Part shown: positions 24,242 through 34,700 of the stretch, piece after piece
Numbering within the stretch: position 1 is the first letter of the stretch
Layout of the letters: the number at the start of each line of letters is the position of its first letter
From: Brachynemurus nebulosus
Taxonomy: Eukaryota > Arthropoda > Insecta > Neuroptera > Myrmeleontidae
Reading direction: 5' to 3'
Assembly (NCBI GenBank): GCA_035578155.1
Contig: JAPWDM010000008.1
Coordinates: 30,413,780-30,477,779, forward strand
DNA: 64,000 bases
Made by a program: the position numbers and the translations under genes
Notes under the pieces: model-generated
The model's database searches: none
The model's input: only the letters and a program-made list of their open reading frames with translations
What the model was told of the DNA's origin: nothing

Positions 24242-24311
24242 ATAATAATATAGAATGCCGTTTTCCGGCTATTTGATCGAGAGTGTAATTCAGGTAAATA
24301 TTGACACTCGG
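24242..24311 (+). repeat. Remainder of the interrupted ~170-bp tandem unit
   Basis: GAATGCCGTTTTCCGGCTAT and GTGTAATTCAGGTAAATATT match the part of the unit that is missing to the left of the foldback, so the foldback inserted into the tandem array. After it, 24318-24392 (TCATCGCAT, AGATTTGTTTTAGTTTTTC) is similar to 21750-21865, meaning that the array may be framed by a dispersed repeat. Confidence 0.7.
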
Positions 24312-25646
24312 AGCCAAATCATCGCATCGTATAAACGCATGAGACAAATGGCTAGGGTCCAATCTTTAAGATTTGTTTTAGTTTTTCGCATTATTTAGTT
24401 GTCTTATTTATTTATTTTTTTTTTTTGTATGCTCTATACTATCTTGTGGGGGTAAAGAGGTGATAGCCAATGGGAACGTACGGAGGTGGATACTACTTAT
24501 ATTTATGGAATAATTCTTCCAGAAGAACATAATATTATATTATAGGTTAAAGATTTCTATACAAGCGACAATACGCCAGTGTACTGTTATTGCTATCATG
24601 TGTAATAGTTTATACGTAAGTTCATTTTTACAAAATGGTCTGAAAAGTTGTTTTTTGAGGTGGTGAAGATTCCATGTTGTTACAACAAAAGGCAATTGCT
24701 ACAAAAATGTACAAATTTTCCTTTGAACCACTGTAGCTGGTTGTGACTCGTTTAGATGATGACACATTGCCGGTGGTGGATAACGAGTTGTGTTGGAGGG
24801 GAAGCGGCAGGATTATTTGAAGTACACTATTTCCTATAATATACACATGTGATCCGGCCTGATACATTCAGCAGATGATGAATAGACAATAATATTAGGT
24901 TAACAACAGACATTCAAAATGGTAAATAATGCTACCTATCCTAGGATAGGTACCTATTTAGGATATGTACATATGTATATACCTGAACGTACACGTATGT
25001 CTATATGTATATTATTCCGTTATTCTTCCCCCCCCCCCTCCTACTAAATGTTGAATATCGAAAACGGAACAAGAATATTTAAACGTACCAAATACAGTGC
25101 GATAAGTATGGTGCACCTCAAAAAATGTAGGTTATACTTTTAATTATTTTGTTTACGTTTGGACTGTAGATTATTAAAATTATTAGAGTAACGGTTGCGA
25201 AAAGTATGGCCTATTCGATTCTTATGAGAGAATCTCACGGCACAAGAAGAACTTATCAAATAAGACGTAAGTAGATATATATTAAAAAATATTTACCACT
25301 CCATTAATATAAACAAATTTTGAAGAAATAAGACCAATCTGCTGTGGACTTATCAAGCACTGACCCTTTGGAGAAGACGTGATGATAAAAAATTACCAAT
25401 TTTCGATTAGTAGCTTACAAGGATTACAAAGAACCTGATAAAAAGTTCTCAAGTATCTCCTTCGTTTCATAATACCAAATAAAAAATCTCTGATCTTCTG
25501 ATCTTGTGCCTAATATCCCAGAAATATTGAATTATAGCGACAAATTCAATTTGTCTCATTAGGAATTGAAATGTGGACGAATTTCATGAATATTATTTTC
25601 CTGTTGCTACTTAAATATACTGTAAATATATGTGTAGACAAAGCAG
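24312..25646. other. AT-rich intergenic DNA, no gene seen
   Basis: Holds a piece of dispersed repeat at 24318-24392, a T-run near 24410, and a homopolymer C run near 25030. The frame 24628-24867 (minus) has no recognisable domain. Confidence 0.5.
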
Positions 25647-26343
25647 GGCCGGCCTGATGCAAATGGTGCATCATACTAGGCTCGGCGTTTTTGAAGGCTC
25701 AGCGCCTTGAGCTGACTAATATTATAAATCTCTACTCATAATCAAAATCTTAAATTTAACGAAATCATAGTCTGTCGTCAAGTTTTGTATTCCAGAATCA
25801 CAATTTTACAAACATGTACCAAGAGTAGTAAAGTCGCAGCGATTCTATACCAAAAGTAGTAAGGTTACATCGATTCTGTACCAAAAGCAACAAAGTTACA
25901 ATAATAATAAAAGACTTCTCAATTAATTACTTAATATCAGGATGACAGAGCCGGGCTCGGTAGAAATTTCATCTTTATGGAATTTGTTGAGAAGTGCAGA
26001 AGTGCCAGCTGATGGCCGGCCTGATGCAAATGGTCCATCGTACTAGGCTCGGCGCCTTGAGCTAATAATAAAATCAAAAACTTAAATTTAATGAAATCAT
26101 AGTCTGTCGTGAAGTTTTGTATTCCAGAATCACAATTTTACAAACATGTACCAAGAGTAGTAAAGTCGCAGCGGTTCTATACCAAAAGTAGTAAGGTTAC
26201 AACGATTCTGTACCAAAAGCAATAAAGTTACAATAAAAGACTTCTCAATTACTTACTTAATATCAGGATGACAAAGCCAGGCTCGGTAGAAATTTCATCT
26301 TTATGGAATTTTCTGAGAAGAGCAAATGTGCCAGCTGATGATA
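25647..26343 (+). repeat. Direct duplication, 367-bp period
   Basis: GGCCGGCCTGATGCAAATGG starts at 25647 and again at 26014. The first unit runs straight into the second after GCCAGCTGATG, and the second ends near 26343 with GCCAGCTGATG again. Small indels separate the copies, and the second has lost about 20 bp near TCGGCG. Each unit ends in a short frame beginning MT(E/K)PGSVEISSLWNFL; the second continues open to 26501 as a 77-codon frame of unknown nature. The GGGCCGGCCTGA start resembles termini of non-autonomous DNA transposons. Confidence 0.85.
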
Positions 26344-27208
26344 ACTGGACAATTATCGGTTGCTTATTTCCTTATATGCTACACATATTTAGTATTTTAT
26401 ACAGTAAATTTGACGTTTTAAATGAATTTTTGGTGACTTGGGACCTAGCTAATTCCGAAAAAAAAAACATATTTACAAAGACTGCTCGTTTAGTAGTATA
26501 AACTAGACTTCCTTACTCTTTTTTTTAGATAAATGCCTCTTTTAAAAAAAGAGAGAGTAGCTAGTATAAAAGTAGGCCCTACCCAGTCTAAAAATATCTA
26601 ATTGTGATATCAGAAAGATACTAGATTATCAGAAAAATTATCATACGGTTAGAACCACGGTTAGAACATTTATTTTACAAAATGTCTCTAGACAAACACG
26701 TTAGTTATCAAATGTATTTGTAACTGTTCGATTTACACTGAAATGTTTTGAAAGCAGGAAGGTGATTGTGGTTTTTAATAAGATTCATTCATAACAGAAA
26801 AGTCATGAGATTCATTTAATGATAACAGAAAAGTCCATATATTGAAAAAGCAACGGCACAAAAATAATCTTGTCCACTTAAAATTTTAGTTTTGCACCGC
26901 CACGGTACGTCTATCTAAATCAGCGTTAGTGACAGACTATCTGGCACCTCCAGACAAGCGGTCAATTTCCTTGATGTATCATTGAGTGATGGATAAAAGT
27001 TTGACGAACGGACAAAAACAATTATTTTAATATCTTTAGGCGACTTTCTAATGATAATTTCAGACTGGATATGTTCAATTAAGTAACAGTAATACAGTGA
27101 TTAACAAACTTAATTATTAATCATGGAAAAAGTTTTAAAGGAAAATGGAATTTAAAAGTTACAAAATAAAGTGATAATTTTGCTGTTATGAAAATTAAAA
27201 TTTATATA
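26344..27208. other. AT-rich spacer, nothing firm
   Basis: It includes the end of the 77-codon frame (to 26501), which I do not recognise. No repeat or RNA gene is seen. Confidence 0.5.
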
Positions 27209-27360
27209 CAGTGTGACCTCTTTTTTGCGGTGGATATGGACCGCAACACAAAAAAAAGAAAAAAAACATTCAAAAACTACATAAATACGAGTGGCAACAA
27301 GAAGTACAACTCGCAACAGATTTAAAAAAAAAAATTATTCGATGTAATTGGACCGCATAA
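27209..27360 (+). mobile_element. pogo-like MITE end, incomplete copy
   Basis: After TA, the sequence CAGTGTGACCTCTTTTTTGC followed by GGACCGCAACACAAAAAA resembles the ends of the element at 45560-46095 (CAGCTGAACTCTCTTTTATG, GCGGTCC, ACACAAAAAAG). GGACCGCATAATA near 27352 is the only inner match. The opposite terminus was not found. Confidence 0.5.
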
Positions 27361-27780
27361 TAAACTTTGATAGAAAATACATAACTCAAAACCTCACAAT
27401 TTCCCTAGAAATTGCTTTCGTAAGCAAGAGAATGGGTTAATTTACACATGGGAATATTATTCAGAATTTAATTTCCTTTTTATAATATTGTTTGTTATAT
27501 AGCAGTTTATATTCTTACATTCTCAAAAAATATTTTTGTTCAAAGATTAAAAATTTCTTTGAATTTTTTTAAAATTATAATATGCTTTCATTGAGTCAAA
27601 AATAATACTATTTTTCGATTCAAAGAAAAATATTCCTTGGCTACTAAAAAAAATCAAAAAAATATTACTTCTTCGTTTAACCCTAGAATCATATGTTGGT
27701 CTACGAGAAACGTTAATCATACATCGGCGTCAATTTAACGAATGGACTTTTTACGGAGAATTTTAAAGTTTATTTGCAAT

Positions 27781-27891
<111 letters not shown>

Positions 27892-28302
27892 CAATACTAC
27901 AAAAGCGAACAAAATATTTATAAAAATTGCATTTCGAAAAATTTTTTATTATAAATATTTATTTATTAACTTTTTTAATCTTTATATCAAAACATATTTT
28001 CATTATAAAAATTAAAAAATTGATAAATACATCAATTGTATCATAAGACATGTCTTTCAAATAATTAATTTATGAACTATTATCAGTCGGTGGACATGTG
28101 TGACTTTACAGAATGTGAAATTTCTCAGTCACAAATATTCCCGTAGATAAGTAGTTATTTCCTGATTAGGCACATTTGTAAATTTTCTAAAATTTGTTAG
28201 TAATTTCTCGAATAAGATCTCCAAAAATAATCACATCCATACATCCATAAAACATCCATACCTATTTTTAATAAATTTTAGAACAATTAGGAAAACTTTT
28301 AT

Positions 28303-28905
28303 ATATCAGCCATTCTTTTCGTTACGGACGTGACATTTTCTCGCACTTTTCACGCCTTCTCATAAGAAAAAAAAAACAGAAGTTATTTTTTTTCTCATAA
28401 ATTTTCAACACTAAGCAGATAGACAAATGTGTACACACTATTTGTACTGAATATAAAATACATAACATTATTAGTTTTAATGCTAGAGCTAATAAAGTTT
28501 GTGTTACGGGCGTGACAAAACAGGCACTTTCTTGTCACGTCTGTAACACATCTAACATTAAAACTAACAATGTTGTGTATTTTATATTCAGTACAAATAT
28601 TGTTTACACATTTGTCTATCTGCTTAGTATTGAAAATTTATAAGAAAAAAATAATTTCTATTTTTTTGTCTTATAAGAAGGCGTGTAAACGGCATGAAAA
28701 TGTCACGTCCGTAACAAAAGAATGGCTGTAAATGTATGAGTTTGAATATTTTTAGGTAATTAATTTTACCTGTCAGTAGATAACACGTCGGGAGCGAACT
28801 AACCTACGACCTTTTTTCAGGATAAGATTAAAATCTGGGCGCGGGAGCGAACTAGAATGCACCATTTTGACTGCAAGGGGTACGTTTCAAAAGAATGGCT
28901 GATAT
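28303..28905. mobile_element. Foldback MITE family, copy 1
   Basis: Outer tips ATATCAGCCATTCTTTT and AAAAGAATGGCTGATAT are perfect inverted repeats. Inside, 28308-28497 and 28535-28727 are inverted arms sharing TTACGG-CGTGACA, CTAAGCAGATAGACAAATGT and TGAATATAAAATACA. The right third (28730-28890) is single-copy within the element and contains GGGAGCGAACTA twice. A closely similar second copy lies at 39711-40301. Non-coding. Confidence 0.92.
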
Positions 28906-29156
28906 GTAAAGTACAAAATCTTTAAAAAAAAAAGAACATGTTAATCATACATCGTCGTCAAATTGACGCATACTTTTTTTAATATAAACAAAACGACAGC
29001 AACTATAAACAAAATTTATACATCTGCTGTGATATAATCATAAATAAATTAGATAACAGAAGTTTCGCAGCAAGCAGGCAACGACAAGTTGCAGTACTGG
29101 AGCAGGTAGAGAAGTTCGTTCGTCAATTGGACGAGTACGTATGATTCTAGGATTAA

Positions 29157-30104
29157 ATAAAATATTTTTTTGGATCAAAAAAGGATTTTTTTGATTCAAA
29201 GAAAAGAAAAGAAAATCAAAGAAACTTTAATCTTTGAACAAAGAAATCGTTCAGAGTGTGTATGTAAGGTGGTGATAAAATGCATTAAAATGAGTTAGTA
29301 GCTAACTTGACTGCAAATTAATATTCGAATTTTTTATTATATCTTATTTTTTATTCACATTATGCATTCTGACTGCCATTTAAAAGTAAAAAACCGTAAA
29401 GAAGCAGGTTAATCTCCACTACAATGTACAGCTTGCATTTTTTTTTACCACAAACATGTGATTTTTTTTTGTTTCTCCAAAAAAATTTTTCTAATTCCCA
29501 TTAAAATAATTCAATACTTTTGCAAACGTACAATACACTAAATACAAAAATATTATATTTACCATATATACGATAGGTAAGTATTATACTATTATAAATC
29601 AATCGATATTGAAAATACTCTATAATGGTACCGCGGCGGACATGAATTACTTTTCCACGTTACGACCACCATATGAATGAACACCAGTAACCAGTCCGTC
29701 CGTCCGTTCAGAGGTCCCGACCGATCCGACCAGCAACGACCATTATTACAACGATCGAAAACGGAATTGAATATGCGGTGTTCCCGAAAAAAAAAAAAGA
29801 AAATACAATATTACGTAACATGATGAACACAACGACCACCACGTCATCGTTATGGCTGCCTATACATCTACGGCTGGCCAACCAATACCGGCGTATGAAC
29901 GATTATTACGAACATTGTTCGCATTTTATTCATTTATACCAGCACCGTGACAAGAGTGGAGGGCTTACAATTGTGTTTTATTCATATTATACGTACGTAC
30001 AGAGGTTTCTGATGGTTGAATTATACAGCTACTTAAAATGGACGAGATTGTACGAGGGAATTAAAGTGGACGTTAAACTATTATAGTGTTAATTAAAATT
30101 GACA
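29157..30104. other. Intergenic DNA with a higher-GC patch
   Basis: From about 29625 to 30060 GC is clearly higher and there is no visible repeat: GGTACCGCGGCGGACATG, CCGTCCGTCCGTTCAG and ACGACCACCACGTCATCG are examples. A 102-codon frame (29778-30086) runs through it but has no recognisable domain and starts in a lysine-rich A tract. It may be a UTR or regulatory part of a host gene; the evidence is composition only. Confidence 0.4.
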
Positions 30105-30400
30105 TAGTGTTTGAAAAATTACCAAACTGGATCGGCTGGGACTCGAACCCGGATCTCTTGGTTACCAGCCAAGCGCCTTACCAACTAGGCCACCGACCAC
30201 TTGTTCGAGTGCCACTCCAATTCAGTAATCAATCAAACACAACCTCTCTCTAATGCGAGACGCAGTTTTTATACTTTTAATTTCAAATGTTATCGAGTGC
30301 CTGTGAAACATTATTAGTGTATGGCGGATTTTTATCCGTATTTAAACATACACCAATATTCATATGTTCACTTAATGTTCAGCTTTGGCTGATACTTGAA
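30105..30400 (-). repeat. Dispersed repeat with tRNA-Thr-like module, copy 1
   Basis: On the minus strand, 30200-30128 folds as a tRNA: D arm GCCT/AGGC, anticodon arm CTTGG CTGGTAA CCAAG (anticodon GGT, threonine), then CCGGG TTCGAGT CCCAG as a T arm with one mismatch, and CCGATCC at the 3' acceptor side. The 5' acceptor GGTCGG lacks one base relative to the expected GGATCGG, and the module is embedded in a repeat, so it is a tRNA-derived repeat and not a tRNA gene. About 200 bp to the right (CTCTAATGCGAGA, ATTTCAAATGTTATCGA, GTGAAACATTA) are shared with 33645-33905. Confidence 0.85.
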
Positions 30401-31218
30401 CACTCGATGTACTTTGGCAAATGGCAATTAAAAGTATATTATAGTGTCCCAAGCTACCGTGTATCTAAGTAACTGGAGAAATGAAGGAACATCGTAGTTG
30501 GAAGAATTCGTAAACAGACTGTGGTACTGTGACCCTGAGAACAAACAGATGTAGGTTTTGTTAATAAGTTAATGGAAATTGGAAGCAGTGGCTACAATTT
30601 AAGTGTCACCTTTAACTCCACTTTTCTGGCGAACTGGACCTTGACATTTTTATCAAGAACCATTTAGCTGTTTAATTTGAACCATATTCAACAATTCTGG
30701 AAAACAATTTTCACTTTACTCCATTTTTTAATTTAACATTTTATGCTTCACTTCGCTCGCCCAACGACTCTAAATTAAGTAATATTCACATTTTAGTAGC
30801 ATATTTGATTTTCACAACTATTTGTTCAGATCCGTCCAGCTGTTTAGTTCGGATTCTGCTTGAGGCCCCAGAGTCCTGGGTGATAAGTTTGCCCCCACAA
30901 TAATTTTAAATTAGACATTCCGAAATTTTGTATCAAATCAGTATCTAATTTCCATTTAATAGTATCATACAATTATCTAATATCAATTGTCCATTAGCTT
31001 CTATTATAAATGAATATAAACAATTTTACTTTACGTTTAATTTCTCTAAAATTTTAAAATTTGAGGACCCAAAGCTCAAAAATGAAACCGAATATCAAAA
31101 TTCAGGTTCCGTTCTACCACCTCTAGAGTGATTCTCTATTAATAGACACCTCACCTGTCAAAATCCGTTAAGTGATCTTAACTGTGTGTTTTTCAAAAAA
31201 TTTTATAAAATTTTCCAT

Positions 31219-31307
<89 letters not shown>

Positions 31308-32129
31308 TGAGTTTTTCGAGAGTTGCCATTTTTATTACAGCGAAACCGTTGATTTAATCGAAAAATTGTTCAATTAAGAGTTGTAGATATCGACGGGGGC
31401 AACCGATTGCTGTAGTCAGGAGCTTTATAGCTCTTATGGTTTTCGAGCTATGATACAAACTTATAGATTTTTAAATGACACTACATATTAATTTTTCGAT
31501 AAAACTGATCTAATGCATTAATTAACAGCATAAATGAGCAAAAAAGTTTTTTAACCCAAGTTTAATTTTTTAATTTTTCTTTAATTTATCTGTTAGGCGG
31601 TAAAAATTCGCATATGTACTTGAGGCTACTTCAACCGATAGTGTTTCGCTTGGTTACATTTCCATTAAATCCAAGAAAAGAACCTTTTCCAGTACCATTT
31701 CTATCATAAAAATTTGGTTGTAATAGAAATGGCAACTCTCAAAAAACTCACCTGGTATATCGACTTTCCACAACAGAAAAATGTTTTATAGAAACAAATT
31801 TTAGGCAGCACATTCTCAACAATAAATACACACAATTTTATAATTTTCCTAAGATAACTATTTCCCCGATACAATTATCTTAAAAATACATTAATTATTC
31901 CTGCTAATTTTATACTCTAATACTGTCATTAGCTTAATAACGCTTGTGAATGACCATATAGCGTTTGAAATGGAATCGCATCATCACGTTTCGTGGTCGG
32001 TGGTCGCAGAGCGTGAATCTAATTCACCGGTAATGCAGATTTTCAATTAACCTACCTACATACCTTTGCATATATTTCTACAACTAGCTATTACTTTTCT
32101 CCTTTTCAATTTATAGTTAATTTGAATTA
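30401..32129. other. AT-rich intergenic DNA, no gene seen
   Basis: No gene was found. It contains the (TA)n tract at 31220-31306. A slightly GC-richer phrase lies at 31980-32035. The frames at 31172-31377 are translations of the microsatellite. Confidence 0.5.
31220..31306. repeat. (TA)n microsatellite
   Basis: Uninterrupted TA dinucleotides for about 86 bp; overlapping open frames of alternating Ile and Tyr are artefacts. Confidence 0.99.
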
Positions 32130-33398
32130 CGGTTGGGCGGGGTAAAAAAAAGACAAAATCAAATCTTTTCATTTTTCATGTAGAAAATATTTGAATTTTT
32201 AGACAAAAAAATACTGTATGATGTTAAATTGTTTGTATTTTAAGATTTTGCCAGTTTTTTCACTCAAGCTAGTTACATAAATCTATAAAAAAATAAAAAC
32301 CTTGTCTTTTTTTTACCCGCCAAATGGTGTAAAAAAAGACAGTGGAGGGTAAATAAAAGACAGACCTCTGACTAATAGGATACTGCAAGTGCATGATTGG
32401 AAGGGTAAAAAATAGACAGCTTGGGTAATTAGCAGTACAACACTTTTTATTTCACAACTTTATCTCTACTGCAAAATTTTTTATAGATATATTTAAATTT
32501 TACGTATTTTACCAAAAATTTGAGCTAAGATTAAGCAGTAATAAAAGTCAGAAAAAGTTAACTGATGCAAAACCTTGACTCACAGGAAACTTCTTTGGAC
32601 TTTAGATATTAAACTAATTTTTTTTCACAAACGTACAACTAACACAAAATTTATTGTAGCTCATTAAAAAACCTGTCATAAAACCTGCTTTTTTTACACC
32701 ACTTTACATAAAGTAAAAAAATAAATCAAAATAATCTATGAATGAGTTAAAAATACTAAATGTGTGCAGTAAAGCATAGTTATACATTATAAAAACATAA
32801 ATAAATTTTCATGGGTCAAAAATACAAATTTTCTAATGAGCTCAAATTGATATACATGAAAACCGTCTCCTCCTTTATTGAAGAAATAGTATTTTTTTTA
32901 ATCCATAAAATATACATAAACATGCCATTATCTAGTTTTAAAATGAAAATCCTTGTCAAAAATTTTTAATTTTTCTAAATGTTAACCCCTTGTTTTGTCT
33001 TTTTTTGCCCCACTTTTTTCTTCTTTTTTAACAAAAAAATAAAAATTACAAGCAGTCGGACCATTTAAATAAAACTTTGTACTTTACATTACTAAAGCAT
33101 GTAGAAGAACAAGAAAAAATTACAGCACTCTATCTTATCAGATTTTTTACTTACTGAAAAAAACTTACTTCGCGGAATGAAAGTTTTTTTCTCATGAATA
33201 ACAGAAGTTTGGGAGAAAATTTTTTTTATGTTATAAAGCCCGTTCCAAAAAATAATTTTTTGGCTCAGACAGCTTAAAATACTAATGTATTTTGTTGTAA
33301 TATTTTTTATTTTTTGAATTTAATACTGCTGAGTTTAATATAATTATGTCTTTTTTTACCCCGCTCGAGCAGTGTCTTTTTTTTACCCCGTCCAACCC
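32130..33398 (-). mobile_element. GGGGTAAAAAAAGAC-motif element, copy B (complete)
   Basis: Terminal inverted repeats: left GGTTGGGCGGGGTAAAAAAA, right in reverse GGGTTGGACGGGGTAAAAAA, flanked by TA (32128-32129 and 33399-33400). The interior has many more copies of the same G-TAAAAAA-GAC motif, in both orientations, near 32300, 32330, 32350, 32405, 33000, 33350 and 33375. It is collinear with copy A (12052-13133) in reverse. No transposase frame is present. The superfamily is unassigned. Confidence 0.88.
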
Positions 33399-33644
33399 TA
33401 CATAATTAGTTGCAGTGAACTTTACTCTTTTTTTTCTCTGATCATTTAAAAAAATTTAATTTGATTTCAATTACATAACATTTGTTCATCGTAGTCCACC
33501 GACTTCGACATACCGTCGAAGATATTGTTGAATTTTATTAATAGATTGTGTACTGAATTCACTGCAATGTTAGCATTTTTTAAAATCAAAATTATGTGAT
33601 CAGGCTTGCTAAATTATACTCTGTCTTGAAGAATTTTGAAAAAA

Positions 33645-33905
33645 TTACCAAACTGGATCGGCTGGGAACCTAGGATCTTCTGGTAACTAGCCAGGTATCT
33701 TGCCACTAGACCAACAATCCTCTGTTCGATAGCTGCCCCAATCTGGTAACCATTCAACCACTTATGTGTATTGGTACTCTCTCTAATGCGAGAAAGAGTT
33801 ACTATATTTCAATTTCAAATATTATCGAATGCTTGTGAAACATTACTACGTATGAGGAACTTTTGCCCGCATTTAAACATACGCAGTATTTATATGTTCA
33901 CTAGT
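33645..33905 (-). repeat. Dispersed repeat with tRNA-Thr-like module, copy 2
   Basis: On the minus strand, 33720-33653 gives GGATTGT at the 5' acceptor and CCGATCC at the 3' acceptor, and anticodon arm CCTGG CTAGTTA CCAGA (anticodon AGT, threonine). The T arm has lost bases. Its right part matches copy 1 (CTCTAATGCGAGA, AATATTATCGA, GTGAAACATTA, TATGTTCACT). It is placed tail to tail with the next module, so the pair forms inverted ends sharing TTACCAAACTGGAT. Confidence 0.82.
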
Positions 33906-34175
33906 GTCAAGACACCTGGCTAGTTACCGGGAGATCCTGGGTTCGATTCCCAGCCAATCCAGTTTGGTAACTTTTTCAATCACTTTGTGATTTTTAATTT
34001 ACATTTGGATTTTGGTCATACTAACCAAAGAAATCGAGTGCTTAAAAGTTTCAGTTTAGCTGAACGATAAGTGAACAGATGAATACTGCGTATGTTTCAA
34101 TGCGGACAAAAGTTCGTCATACGTAGTAATGTTTCACAAGCACTCGATAATATTTGAAATTGAAATATAATATTT
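33906..34175 (+). repeat. Dispersed repeat with tRNA-Thr-like module, copy 3 (rearranged)
   Basis: 33910-33962 carries the anticodon arm CCTGG CTAGTTA CCGGG, a good T arm (CTGGG TTCGATT CCCAG) and acceptor CCAATCC, followed by AGTTTGGTAACTTTTTCAAT as in the other copies. The D-arm half is missing. The body of the repeat appears at 34045-34170 in plus orientation, inverted relative to 33795-33905, so body and tRNA-like part are out of their usual order. Confidence 0.75.
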
Positions 34176-34580
34176 AAAGGGATTTTGTGCTTAACTGCTT
34201 TTTAATTTTTTATGTTTTATCATCTTATTAAAATGATGTTTGAAATGAGAATAATTTTAAGGTACACTGACATTTAAAACAAAGAATTGTTATTTGTGTT
34301 TCATGAAAATATCATTATTTTATTATTTATAAAGAACTAATAATTAAGATATAACAGTTAAGATTTTTATATGTATTGATGTTTATTGAAACATGTTTTT
34401 CCACAAATAATAAAAAACCATAGAACATTTTTTCAATATTAATAATTTCATTTTAATCCTTACCCTTCTAGCAATATCTTTTTAAGCTATTTTAATTCAA
34501 TTATTTATTAATAAATAAAAAAGAAACCATATAAATAATACGGTAAGAGAGTAGAATTTTTCCTGTACAGCGCCGAAATT

Positions 34581-34700
34581 TTTACGGAGTCACAGTGTAA
34601 TTTTTACTGTGCAGTCAAATTTTACGGAGCCATAGGGTAATTTTTACTGTGCAGTCAAATTTTACGGAGCCATAGGGTAATTTTTACTATACTCATCGTA
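34581..34700 (+). repeat. Tandem 40-bp repeat, three copies
   Basis: TTTACGGAG(T/C)CA(C/T)AG(T/G)G starts at 34581, 34621 and 34661, an exact 40-bp period; the second and third copies are almost identical. Related phrases in reverse (CCGTAAAAATTACCGTA) lie near 34770, so the array may be part of a larger inverted structure. Confidence 0.9.

Noticed and set aside
29778..30086. 102-codon frame with a Thr-rich start
   Set aside because: Begins in an A run and lacks any recognisable domain; the higher GC of the region is noted but does not prove coding.
30128..30200. Functional tRNA-Thr gene
   Set aside because: The acceptor 5' strand lacks a base, the T stem has a mismatch, and the module is shared with two other degraded copies inside a dispersed repeat.
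31172..31377. Two frames of alternating isoleucine and tyrosine
   Set aside because: Translation of the (TA)n microsatellite. The same holds for 53385-53651 and 53762-53959.
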